Source: Firmicutes bacterium UBA6811
GTDB lineage: Bacteria; Bacillota; SHA-98; UBA4971
Reading direction: 5' to 3'
DNA: 15,414 nt
NCBI GenBank assembly: GCA_002452295.1
Contig: DKEX01000131.1
Coordinates: forward strand, 14,974-30,387
Shown here: positions 1 through 6,183 of the stretch, piece after piece
Layout of the letters: every line of letters begins with the position of its first letter
Position numbering within the stretch: position 1 is the first letter of the stretch
The notes under the pieces: generated by a model
The model's database searches: none
What the model was told of the DNA's origin: nothing
The model's input: the letters and a program-made list of their open reading frames with translations, nothing else
Made by a program: the position numbers and the translations under genes

Positions 1-568
1 TGTACACCATGAACACAACGTCGTCGTGCTTTTCCGCCATGTCGAGGAGATCGTCTCTGGTGAACGGCTCACCGCCGGACACCACGACGAAGTGGATGCC
101 GAGCTCCTTGGCTTCCTCGATGACCCTGTCGAAGGTGACGGTGTCGATCTCGTCGCGTTTCGGGTACCTGCCGGCATAGCATCCGGTGCAGGCGAGGTTG
201 CACCGCATCGTCGGGCTTATCACAAGGAGCGACGGGACTATCGTGCCGAGCTTGTCGGCATGCTTCTTGCGTTCTTGCCATCCCAGGTACACCTCGTTGA
301 CGAAGAGGTTCACAAGGCCTCTCGTCCGGAAGTTCGGGTGGAGCGAGGAGAAAACCCTCTCGGCATACCGGGTCCAGACGTGATCGGGGTTCTCGAAAGC
401 CCGCCTCGCCGCCTGGATTTGCGTCTTGTGCTCCGGCGTCCCGGCGAAGGCCTCGATGATCTTCGTGAGCGTTACCAGGTGGCGCTGTGGATCTTTCGCA
501 AGCAGCGAAAGCATATGGTCAGCCACCTGGGTCGCTGCATACTTCTTCATGAGATCGTACGCTTTCAC
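1..568 (-). CDS. Radical SAM protein, N-terminal 189 residues (gene runs off the left edge)
   Basis: Partial gene read from GTG at 568. A strong ribosome site (AAAGGAGG, 576-583) lies 7 nt upstream; another GTG directly before it (569-571) is only 4 nt from that site and is less likely. The first ~110 residues are helical and charged, with no known catalytic motif. A radical SAM core follows: C123, C127 and C130 form the CxxxCxxC triad (CNLACTGC) that binds the 4Fe-4S cluster, and SGGEP at 164-168 is the motif that contacts SAM. From family knowledge this is a SAM-dependent radical enzyme. The long N-terminal helical region before the cluster resembles uncharacterised clostridial radical SAM proteins, as I recall them. 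The substrate is unknown, and the C-terminal part that could tell is outside the window. It lies downstream of a helix-turn-helix gene with which it shares a leader element. Confidence is high for the superfamily only. Confidence 0.9.
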   Translation of the reverse strand, partial: MKAYDLMKKYAATQVADHMLSLLAKDPQRHLVTLTKIIEAFAGTPEHKTQIQAARRAFENPDHVWTRYAERVFSSLHPNFRTRGLVNLFVNEVYLGWQERKKHADKLGTIVPSLLVISPTMRCNLACTGCYAGRYPKRDEIDTVTFDRVIEEAKELGIHFVVVSGGEPFTRDDLLDMAEKHDDVVFMVY

Positions 569-735
569 CACGGAGCCTCCTTTCTGGAACAACATCGAAT
601 CACCCAGCACGTGCTCGGCTGCCGCTGCCGACCCAAAAGACCAAAAACCTTCCGAAACAACACCTCCCCCGGTTACCCGTCGTTACGCGCAAGCCCCACA
701 ACGCTGCCGGGCCGCGGCGCTCACGCATTACCGCG
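569..735 (-). other. Intergenic region between the regulator and radical SAM genes
   Basis: This 167-nt gap holds the radical SAM ribosome site (576-583), a perfect 10-bp palindrome AGCACGTGCT (606-615), and the T-rich element at 631-647 that also occurs before the regulator gene. I see no convincing -35/-10 pair and no stem followed by a T-run, so neither a promoter nor a terminator can be placed with confidence. Separate transcription of the radical SAM gene is plausible but unproven. Confidence 0.5.
631..647 (-). promoter_or_regulatory. Shared leader element, copy 2 (upstream of the radical SAM gene)
   Basis: On the minus strand this reads TTTTTGGTCTTTTGGGT. It matches TTTTGGGTCTTTTGGGG at 1455-1471 in 15 of 17 positions. 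It ends 63 nt upstream of the radical SAM start codon. Each copy is itself close to a 9-bp direct repeat of TTTTGGGTC. It may be an operator for the adjacent regulator or an RNA-level signal; this is inference. Confidence 0.4.
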
Positions 736-1446
736 TCACGCCGGTCCTGCGATCTCCCTCACAAACTCCAGCAAAAGGCTCCTCTCATGGCCGCTCAGGC
801 CGTCGATCTGGTCCTGGAACTTCCTCATGTAGCCTGCTGCCATCTTCCCTGTGACTTCCGGGGACCCGGGGGCGTGCACGACAAGCATCCCCATGATGGC
901 ACCGGACAACACCACAAGGGCGCTGTGGGTGTCAGCGCCGGCCTGCATGAGTCGGGCTACGGCATCCGGGCTGTTCCCGCCGAGAAGGCGCGCGCACGCG
1001 ACCAGGAGGCCGGCCATGTAACCGCAGAAAGCAGCGGGCCTGCTTGCCCGGTCTAGCTTCTCCAGGAGGTTCTGCCAGATGCCTTGTGGCGCCGCTGAGC
1101 CGCGTAGCTCGGAAAGGGAGGACACAAGGCTCTCCTTGATGCGGGCGAGATCCTCGCCGAAAGATAAACGGCTGCCCTGGATTGACCCATCCGCGCAGGT
1201 GCCTTCAGATCCCACATGCGGGCGGAACATCACCATGGACCTCCCGGGCATTCTTGAGTGCCGGTTCAAAATGTACTCAACGCCAACGAGCCCATCGCTG
1301 GCGAGTTTTCTCAGCATGTCATACGCAGTCCACTTGCTGACGCCCAGAGCCTTCGCCACGGCCTCATAGTGAACAGGCCCTTTCTGCTCTTCGTACAGCT
1401 TCCGAAGCGCCGCCAGGAACTCCCTGCCTCGTTCCGTCAGACTCAC
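736..1446 (-). CDS. Helix-turn-helix transcriptional regulator of unknown target
   Basis: Predicted protein of 236 residues. Residues ~1-60 form a winged-helix-like DNA-binding domain; the segment VHYEAVAKALGVSKWTAYDMLRKLASDGLV has the shape of a helix-turn-helix with its recognition helix at SKWTAYDML. The rest (~95-236) is mostly helical with a hydrophobic stretch (CGYMAGLLVACARLL...ALVVLSGAIMGMLVV), possibly a dimer or ligand domain. The frame stays open upstream to an ATG at 1614 directly after the sigE stop, but I chose GTG at 1446. Purine-rich GGGGG lies 7 nt upstream, the residues from SLTERGREFL onward look like the natural start, and a good promoter lies inside the longer frame. I recognise a type seen near sporulation and division genes of clostridia but cannot name it. 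The neighbouring radical SAM gene is a candidate target. Confidence 0.75.
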   Translation of the reverse strand: MSLTERGREFLAALRKLYEEQKGPVHYEAVAKALGVSKWTAYDMLRKLASDGLVGVEYILNRHSRMPGRSMVMFRPHVGSEGTCADGSIQGSRLSFGEDLARIKESLVSSLSELRGSAAPQGIWQNLLEKLDRASRPAAFCGYMAGLLVACARLLGGNSPDAVARLMQAGADTHSALVVLSGAIMGMLVVHAPGSPEVTGKMAAGYMRKFQDQIDGLSGHERSLLLEFVREIAGPA

Positions 1447-1454
1447 ACCGATTC

Positions 1455-1471
1455 CCCCAAAAGACCCAAAA
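1455..1471 (-). promoter_or_regulatory. Shared leader element, copy 1 (upstream of the regulator gene)
   Basis: Minus-strand TTTTGGGTCTTTTGGGG, a near-perfect 9-bp direct repeat, overlapping the G-rich ribosome site of the regulator gene. The second copy lies at 631-647 before the radical SAM gene. The overlap with the ribosome site would let a bound protein or an RNA structure block translation; this role is inferred. Confidence 0.4.
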
Positions 1472-1523
1472 GCTCCGTTCCAATAAACGCCGGTGCTCAC
1501 GCAGCCAGCGTCCTCTGCTAGTA

Positions 1524-1553
1524 AGTCTACAGCGAGCCGTCGAAATGCGTCAA
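1524..1553 (-). promoter_or_regulatory. Sigma-A-like promoter for the regulator gene
   Basis: On the minus strand, TTGACG (1548-1553, 5/6 to TTGACA) is followed after 18 bp by TAGACT (1524-1529, 4/6 to TATAAT). The start point would be near 1517, about 70 nt upstream of the GTG at 1446. This suggests the regulator is transcribed separately from sigE and supports the shorter start. Confidence 0.55.
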
Positions 1554-1614
1554 TCCTTCCATTGCTCCGGGATCCGGGGAATTCGGCCGTCCGCCAACCG
1601 GTCGCCCAGTGCAT

Positions 1615-2355
1615 CTACTCCACCTTCCTCATCTCTCTGCGAAGCTTCCTGATGATTCTCTTCTCCAGCCGGGAGATGTACGACTGGGATATGCCAAGCA
1701 AGTCGGCCACCTCCTTCTGCGTCTTCTCCATCCCGTCGCGCAGCCCAAACCGCAGCTCCATGATGCGCTTCTCCCTCGTGGAGAGCCTTTTCATGGCATC
1801 GTCCAGGAGGGACCTGTCAACCTGCTCCTCGATGCACTTGTACACAACGTCCGTGTCCGTCCCCATGACGTCCGACAAGAGAAGCTCGTTTCCGTCCCAG
1901 TCAACGTTGAGCGGCTCGTCGAAGGAGACCTCCGCCCTCGACCTGCTGGTCCGTCGAAGGTACATCAGGATCTCGTTCTCGATGCAGCGCGACGCGTACG
2001 TGGCCAGCTTGATCCTCTTCGATGGGTCGAACGTGTTGACGGCCTTGATGAGGCCGATGGTGCCGATGGACACCAGATCCTCCACGCCGATGCCGGTGTT
2101 TTCGAATTTCCGCGCGATATACACAACCAGCCTGAGGTTTCTCTCGATGAGCTCGCCCTTGACCTGCGAGTCGCCCCTCTCGAGCCTCGCGAGGAGCGCG
2201 CTCTCCTCGTCACTCGAAAGCGGGGGTGGGAGGGCCTCCCCGTTCCCCACGTACAGCACGACATGGCCACGGATGAGCCCGCGCCTTATCGCATAAAGCA
2301 CCAGGCGAACCCGCAGGGCGTATAGCCGCTGCTCCAGATGGAAGCCCACGCTCAT
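1615..2355 (-). CDS. sigE: RNA polymerase sporulation sigma factor SigE (pro-sigma-E)
   Basis: Mother-cell sigma factor, made as an inactive precursor and activated by SpoIIGA after septation. The 246 residues match SigE closely: GNGEALPPPLS at ~37-47, the region 2 block NLRLVVYIARKFENTG...DLVSIGTIGLIKAVNTFDP...LATYASRCIENEILMYLRR, then EVSFDEPLNVDWDGNELLLSDV, and region 4 ending in EKTQKEVADLLGISQSYISRLEKRIIRKLR. Residues 1-34 form a basic, hydrophobic, amphipathic pro-sequence. By alignment with B. subtilis, cleavage would fall near L34/Y35. ATG 2355 was chosen because GGGAGGGG (2362-2369) lies 6 nt upstream; the longer frame to 2478 would translate a GC repeat. It lies 79 nt after spoIIGA. 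sigG, the usual next gene, is not there. Confidence 0.96.
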   Translation of the reverse strand: MSVGFHLEQRLYALRVRLVLYAIRRGLIRGHVVLYVGNGEALPPPLSSDEESALLARLERGDSQVKGELIERNLRLVVYIARKFENTGIGVEDLVSIGTIGLIKAVNTFDPSKRIKLATYASRCIENEILMYLRRTSRSRAEVSFDEPLNVDWDGNELLLSDVMGTDTDVVYKCIEEQVDRSLLDDAMKRLSTREKRIMELRFGLRDGMEKTQKEVADLLGISQSYISRLEKRIIRKLRREMRKVE

Positions 2356-2390
2356 CCTGGTCCCCTCCCGGACAATAGTGGCCCCAGCGC

Positions 2391-2420
2391 GGCCGCGACC
2401 GTGGCCGCGACCGCGGCCGC
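2391..2420. repeat. Short GC-rich period-6 array in the spoIIGA-sigE gap
   Basis: Five 6-bp units on the plus strand alternate GGCCGC and GACCGY, making 2.5 copies of a 12-bp unit. The array sits between the spoIIGA stop and the sigE ribosome site. It is probably untranslated with the chosen sigE start. It resembles in period the arrays at 8061-8126 and 14355-14456. Confidence 0.7.
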
Positions 2421-2434
2421 ATGGCGCACCCTGC

Positions 2435-3313
2435 TCAGGACGCCTGCGCCAGAATATCGGGATGAAGGAGGGCCGCAAAGGCGCCCTCCGGCGACACCCG
2501 CCCCATGAGCACCCCGACCACGGCGTTCCGACTCGAGGTCGGCCGCGGAAGGCCCAGCACCCTGACCTCGTCCGCCCGGAAGCCGGCGAGCAGGCCCTTC
2601 TCCTCGCCCACTGACACGAATGGGATCACGCGAAACCTGGGAAGCCAACTTGAGTCCGCCAGAAGCTCGGAGACAAGCCCGAGGTCGCCGGCGTCGAAAG
2701 CCATGAAGGCCCGTCTAACCCGCTCCGGCATGGCATCGGCGATGGCGCCGTACTCGAGAAGAACCACAGGCGAGCCGCTTATCGGGTCTCGTAACCTGTT
2801 CCCGGTGTCGACGAGAGCGTTTACCTTCAGGCTCATCTCGCCGAAACGCACCTCTATCGGCACGAAAAGAAGCCACTCCCGCACCCTGCGGTGAACGAGA
2901 CCCCAGCCGATCTCGGCGGTCAGGAGCACCGTGCCCGCAAGCCCGACGAGCGTCGGCACCAGGCGCCAGCCTGTGAGGTACGCAGTGGCCGACGCGCCGC
3001 CGAAAGCGAGCATGCTTATCCCGAGAACATGGGCGCACACCAGGAGAAACCTGGCGAGCGGCAGCCGCCCGAACGACACGGCCACCGCCGGGATGATGGA
3101 GAGAGCTGCAAGAGGCACCGCGGCCTGGGCGGGGATACGGCCGGCGAAGAACATGGCCACGAGCGCCGCGTCGATTGCGCCTGCAGCGGCCGACCCGACC
3201 AGAAGCCGGAGGTGCCTGGCCCTATAGCCCAACACCCCCGCGGTCGCCCACAGAGTGAGCCAGTGCATAGCCAGTGTCATCACGCAGGCGTTCACGATCA
3301 CTCCACCAGTCAT
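2435..3313 (-). CDS. spoIIGA: Sporulation sigma-E processing peptidase SpoIIGA
   Basis: Membrane aspartic protease that removes the pro-sequence of SigE in the mother cell at the start of engulfment. The 292-residue protein has an N-terminal half with about five hydrophobic segments (residues ~1-145) and a cytoplasmic protease half. The motif ALVDTGNRLRDPISGSPVVLLE carries the expected DTGN with catalytic Asp at about residue 169. Length fits the family (about 300). ATG 3313 was chosen over 3340 because GGGAGG (3322-3327) lies 8 nt upstream. It sits directly before sigE, its substrate, as in the B. subtilis spoIIG operon. The promoter at 3409-3441 probably drives both genes. Family assignment rests on the DTGN motif, topology and position. 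Confidence 0.93.
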   Translation of the reverse strand: MTGGVIVNACVMTLAMHWLTLWATAGVLGYRARHLRLLVGSAAAGAIDAALVAMFFAGRIPAQAAVPLAALSIIPAVAVSFGRLPLARFLLVCAHVLGISMLAFGGASATAYLTGWRLVPTLVGLAGTVLLTAEIGWGLVHRRVREWLLFVPIEVRFGEMSLKVNALVDTGNRLRDPISGSPVVLLEYGAIADAMPERVRRAFMAFDAGDLGLVSELLADSSWLPRFRVIPFVSVGEEKGLLAGFRADEVRVLGLPRPTSSRNAVVGVLMGRVSPEGAFAALLHPDILAQAS

Positions 3314-3408
3314 CTGGTCCGCCTCCCGGGCCACCCTCATCGCTCATCCGGCGTATCCGGTCTCTCGTGCCGCATCTTTCCACTCCAAGACATCCCTTCC
3401 TCTTTAAA

Positions 3409-3441
3409 AGTATACAGATGTGCCCGGCAGAAATATGTCAT
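3409..3441 (-). promoter_or_regulatory. spoIIG-type promoter (sigma-A with long spacer)
   Basis: The minus strand has ATGACA (3436-3441, 5/6 to the -35 consensus) and TATACT (3409-3414, 5/6 to the -10 consensus) separated by 21 bp, longer than the usual 17. The B. subtilis spoIIG promoter is known for a similarly wide spacer (22 bp) that makes it dependent on Spo0A~P. The start point would be near 3402. The position upstream of spoIIGA fits. Confidence 0.55.
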
Positions 3442-3452
3442 ACGGTGACGAG
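3436..3452 (+). promoter_or_regulatory. Two tandem Spo0A-box-like sites overlapping the -35 region
   Basis: Plus-strand TGTCATA (3436-3442, 5/7 to TGTCGAA) and TGACGAG (3446-3452, 6/7 to the degenerate TGNCGAA) start exactly 10 bp apart, one helical turn, and overlap the -35 of the spoIIGA promoter. Tandem 0A boxes over the -35 are the known arrangement at spoIIG. Individual matches are imperfect, so this is a candidate. Confidence 0.4.
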
Positions 3453-3581
3453 CACGGGTAACGGGCGATGGCTCGATGGACAGGAAGCCTCACAGGCCGA
3501 TGGGCGCAAGCTGCATCTTCCCCCGGACATAACGAAAAGCCCCAGCGTATGCCGGAGCTTATCTCGCCATGTCGATCCTAT

Positions 3582-3647
3582 TCACACTGTCAGGTGTGAC
3601 TACGGCCGGTCACTGAAAGGCCGGGCACGGGTCACCTTCGCTGACCC
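3582..3647 (-). terminator. Cluster of three hairpins at the 3' end of ftsZ
   Basis: Three inverted repeats follow one another: 3629-3634 with 3642-3647 (6 bp, spanning the ftsZ stop codon), 3603-3607 with 3619-3623 (5 bp), and TCACAC 3582-3587 with GTGTGA 3594-3599 (6 bp, 6-nt loop). None is followed by a T-run on the minus strand, so classic intrinsic termination is doubtful. A role in 3'-end stability, processing or factor-dependent termination is possible. Confidence 0.3.
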
Positions 3648-4693
3648 CGCCGCAGGAACGCCGGGATATCCAGGTCCTCGCCGCCCGGGGCGAAGTCGCT
3701 GATCTCCACCGCCTCGAGCCCCACCTTCTGCTGGCGAGCCCTGGGCTCGAACCCGGTGGCGATGACCGTGATCCTGATCTCGTCCTTGACGGACTCATCG
3801 ATCATGGCCCCGAATATGATGTTCGCGTCCGGGTCCGCCGCCTGCGCTATAATCTCGGCGGCCTCGTTCACCTCGAACAGCCCCAGTGTGCTGTTGCCTG
3901 TGATGTTCATGAGCACACCCTTCGCGCCTTCAATGGACGTCTCCAGGAGCGGGCTTTCGATGGCGGCCCTCGCGGCCTCCTGCGCCCGGTTCTCTCCCGA
4001 AGCGACCCCTATGCCCATGAGCGCGGAGCCGGCATCGTTCATGATAGCGCGCACGTCGGCGAAGTCCACGTTTATTAGCCCCGGCACGGTGATGAGATCT
4101 GATATACCCTGAACCCCGTGCCTGAGCACGTCGTCAGCCAGGCGAAAAGCGTCGAGTATGGACGTTTTCTTCTCGCTGACCTGAAGCAGCCTGTCGTTGG
4201 GGATGACTATCAGCGCGTCCACGGTGGACTTGAGGTTGTCGACGCCTGCCAGCGCCTGCGTCATGCGCCTGTGGCCCTCGAACGCGAAGGGTTTCGTCAC
4301 CACGCCCACCGTAAGGGATCCCAGTTCCTTGGCTATGCCGGCAACGACCGGGGCGCCCCCAGTGCCCGTGCCCCCGCCCATGCCTGCCGTAATGAACACC
4401 ATGTCCGCCCCGTCAAGGGCACGACGCAGCACTTCGTGACTCTCCTGGGCCGCCTGCTCACCGATGGCCGGGTCTGATCCGGCGCCGAGCCCCCGCGTCA
4501 GCTTCTCCCCGACCTGGATCTTGACGTTGGCATCGGACGCCGCGAGAGCCTGCGCGTCCGTGTTTATGGCCACGAACTCGACCCCCGAGAGGCCCGCTGC
4601 GATCATCCGGTTGACCGCGTTGGACCCGCCGCCGCCGACGCCAACCACCTTTATGTTCGTGAACTGCTCCATCTCAAGCTCAAGATTGAACAC
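3632..4693 (-). CDS. ftsZ: Cell division GTPase FtsZ
   Basis: Tubulin homologue that polymerises with GTP into the cytokinetic ring. The 353 residues show the N-terminal IKVVGVGGGGSNAVNRMI, the tubulin signature GGGTGTG within ITAGMGGGTGTGGAPVVA, the T7 loop NVDFADVRAIMNDAG that completes the GTPase site of the next subunit, and the C-terminal tail LDIPAFLRRGQRR that binds FtsA and other partners. The linker between core and tail is short (~25 residues). GTG 4693 is chosen because AGGAGGG (4701-4707) is 7 nt upstream, and MFNLELEMEQF fits the usual FtsZ beginning; an upstream frame to 4738 lacks support. It lies 93 nt after ftsA with a hairpin in the gap. No strong ftsZ promoter is visible. 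Confidence 0.98.
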   Translation of the reverse strand: MFNLELEMEQFTNIKVVGVGGGGSNAVNRMIAAGLSGVEFVAINTDAQALAASDANVKIQVGEKLTRGLGAGSDPAIGEQAAQESHEVLRRALDGADMVFITAGMGGGTGTGGAPVVAGIAKELGSLTVGVVTKPFAFEGHRRMTQALAGVDNLKSTVDALIVIPNDRLLQVSEKKTSILDAFRLADDVLRHGVQGISDLITVPGLINVDFADVRAIMNDAGSALMGIGVASGENRAQEAARAAIESPLLETSIEGAKGVLMNITGNSTLGLFEVNEAAEIIAQAADPDANIIFGAMIDESVKDEIRITVIATGFEPRARQQKVGLEAVEISDFAPGGEDLDIPAFLRRGQRR

Positions 4694-4746
4694 ATGCCAT
4701 CCCTCCTGCGCTGCGCCGCCGCGCCCGCGAGATACCACGCTCTGAA

Positions 4747-4763
4747 GTAGCCCCGCGGGCTAC
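4747..4763 (-). other. Perfect hairpin in the ftsA-ftsZ gap
   Basis: Minus-strand GTAGCCC-GCG-GGGCTAC, a 7-bp GC-rich stem with a 3-nt loop, lies 23 nt after the ftsA stop. No T-run follows it, so it is more likely an mRNA processing or stability element than a terminator. It could help set the higher FtsZ to FtsA ratio; this is inference. Confidence 0.4.
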
Positions 4764-4786
4764 CCGCTCCGGTAACAAGCCTCGCG

Positions 4787-6067
4787 CTAGAAGAAATCCT
4801 TCACGAAATCGCCAAACCACCCGCGAACCCCGGCGAGCATCTCCCTGATGGGCGACGACCTTGTCTCCCGTGACAACCTGAACACCGGGTCGTTCACAAC
4901 GTACGCCACGACCCCGAGCGCCTCAGGCGAGATCCCCCCTGCCTCGCGGCCGCCGCGCCATCTCGCCTCGAACGGCACACCCATCCTGGCGGGAAGGCCC
5001 AGGATCTCACCGGCAAGGTCCAGGACGCCCGGCACGAGCGACCCACCCCCTGTGAAGACCACTCCGCATGGGGCAAGCCCCTTGCTCCTGACCTGCCTTG
5101 TCTCCTCCTCAACGAGCTCCAGGATCTCCCTGAGCCTGGCGTCCACGATCCTGTAAATAAAGCCCTCGTCGTCCCCGGGCGCAGCATCGGCCTGCCAGTG
5201 AGGCGATTGTTTCCGCCGCTGCGCCTGCCCAGCATCGCCCGTGCGAATCGCCCTCGACCGGGACATCCCGGCCGCCCCCTGGCGGCCCATCTGTCTCTTC
5301 AGGCTCTCGGCCTGCTCGACGGGGACCTTCATGCCGATAGCGATGTCGTTCGTGACATGCACGCCGCCCGCGGGCACCCACGAGAACATCACAGGGCCTC
5401 CCTCGTAAAACGATGCGATCTGCGTGATCTGGCCGCCGATGTCCACGAGGATCACGCCTCTCTCGCACTCGTCGGGTTCCAGAACGGCCTTCGCGGCCGC
5501 CATCGGTGACAGCACATGCCCGGCCACGGTGAGACCTGCCCTGGACAAGCATGCCGCGATGTTCGCAAGCGAGGCAGCCTGCCCCATGATCACCCTGGCA
5601 TCAACTTCCAGCCTGACGCCGGTCATCCCCTCCGGGCTTCTGATGCTGCCGACGCCATCAACGATGTACTCCTTTGGCAGAACGCAGATTACCTCCCGGT
5701 CGGGTGGTATGGCCAGCACCCTCGCTGCGTCCAGTGCACGCTTCACGTCCTTCGGGGTGACCGCGTCGTCATCGCCGCTGACCGCAGCGACACCCCTGGT
5801 TTCCACAGATGCAGTGTGAACCGCCGGAACTCCCACGCACACGCTTCGGATGTCAAACCCCGCCATGTGGCACGCACGGTTGTTTGCCGCCTTTACGGCG
5901 TCCGTGACGGCGTCGACGTCAACCACGAGGCCGCGGCGAAAGCCCTGGCATAGAGACTCGCCCGCTCCGAGGACCTCGATGTCCCCATCTGGTCCGACCC
6001 GTGCTATGACCTCTGCCACCTTTGTGCTGCCGATGTCAAGCCCGGCGACTATGCTTCTACCAGGCAT
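4787..6067 (-). CDS. ftsA: Cell division protein FtsA
   Basis: Actin-like ATPase that tethers FtsZ to the membrane. In the 426-residue protein, GLDIGSTK (9-16) is the phosphate-1 loop, ILVDIGGQITQIASFYEG (~206-223) phosphate-2, and VVFTGGGSLVPG (~336-347) the adenosine motif. The end, SSPIREMLAGVRGWFGDFVKDFF, has the spaced aromatic and basic residues of the amphipathic membrane helix. Two oddities: phosphate-2 reads DIGGQIT rather than the common DIGGGTT, and about 40 polar, Arg/Gln-rich residues (~262-301) are inserted after AESLKRQM. ATG 6067 is chosen because GGGGAGGT (6073-6080) lies 5 nt upstream. ftsZ follows. Confidence 0.96.
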   Translation of the reverse strand: MPGRSIVAGLDIGSTKVAEVIARVGPDGDIEVLGAGESLCQGFRRGLVVDVDAVTDAVKAANNRACHMAGFDIRSVCVGVPAVHTASVETRGVAAVSGDDDAVTPKDVKRALDAARVLAIPPDREVICVLPKEYIVDGVGSIRSPEGMTGVRLEVDARVIMGQAASLANIAACLSRAGLTVAGHVLSPMAAAKAVLEPDECERGVILVDIGGQITQIASFYEGGPVMFSWVPAGGVHVTNDIAIGMKVPVEQAESLKRQMGRQGAAGMSRSRAIRTGDAGQAQRRKQSPHWQADAAPGDDEGFIYRIVDARLREILELVEEETRQVRSKGLAPCGVVFTGGGSLVPGVLDLAGEILGLPARMGVPFEARWRGGREAGGISPEALGVVAYVVNDPVFRLSRETRSSPIREMLAGVRGWFGDFVKDFF

Positions 6068-6112
6068 ATGGTACCTCCCCGCGCGGCTCTGCGGGCCACC
6101 CACGATAGAAGA

Positions 6113-6130
6113 GCGAATCCCCGCGAATCC
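6113..6130. repeat. Two 8-bp direct repeats one helical turn apart upstream of ftsA
   Basis: GCGAATCC occurs at 6113-6120 and again at 6123-6130, 10 bp start to start, about 46 nt upstream of the ftsA start codon. The face-to-face spacing is typical of protein binding sites, but no promoter is clear in this 116-nt gap, so a function is unproven. Confidence 0.35.
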
Positions 6131-6183
6131 GCAATGCAGACTAATTCAACGAATTCGGTGCCACTCCTCTTTTCTCCTCTGTT

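Larger units (their letters stand above)
3314..3631 (-). other. ftsZ-spoIIGA intergenic region (318 nt)
   Basis: No gene is visible. From the ftsZ side it holds three short inverted repeats (3582-3647), then about 120 nt without recognisable signals, then the spoIIG-like promoter with 0A-like boxes (3409-3452), an ~90-nt leader, and the spoIIGA ribosome site. This is the natural break between the vegetative division operon and the sporulation operon. Confidence 0.7.

Noticed and set aside
606..615. Palindrome AGCACGTGCT as an operator
   Set aside because: The palindrome is perfect, but a single 10-bp site with no second copy in the window is not enough to call a binding site.
26..832. 268-codon plus-strand open frame at the left edge
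   Set aside because: The minus strand here encodes a radical SAM protein with an intact CxxxCxxC, SGGEP and a strong ribosome site, so the plus-strand frame is a shadow.
1447..1614. 56-residue N-terminal extension of the regulator from the ATG touching the sigE stop
   Set aside because: The extension has no domain-like sequence and contains a sigma-A-like promoter. The GTG at 1446 has its own G-rich ribosome site.
2356..2478. 41-residue N-terminal extension of SigE
   Set aside because: It overlaps the spoIIGA 3' end and translates a GC repeat into Gly-Arg, whereas ATG 2355 has a strong ribosome site and gives a sensible pro-sequence.
6068..6183. Promoter for ftsA
   Set aside because: TTGAAT and TTGCGG occur on the minus strand, but neither has a credible -10 at 16-18 bp.
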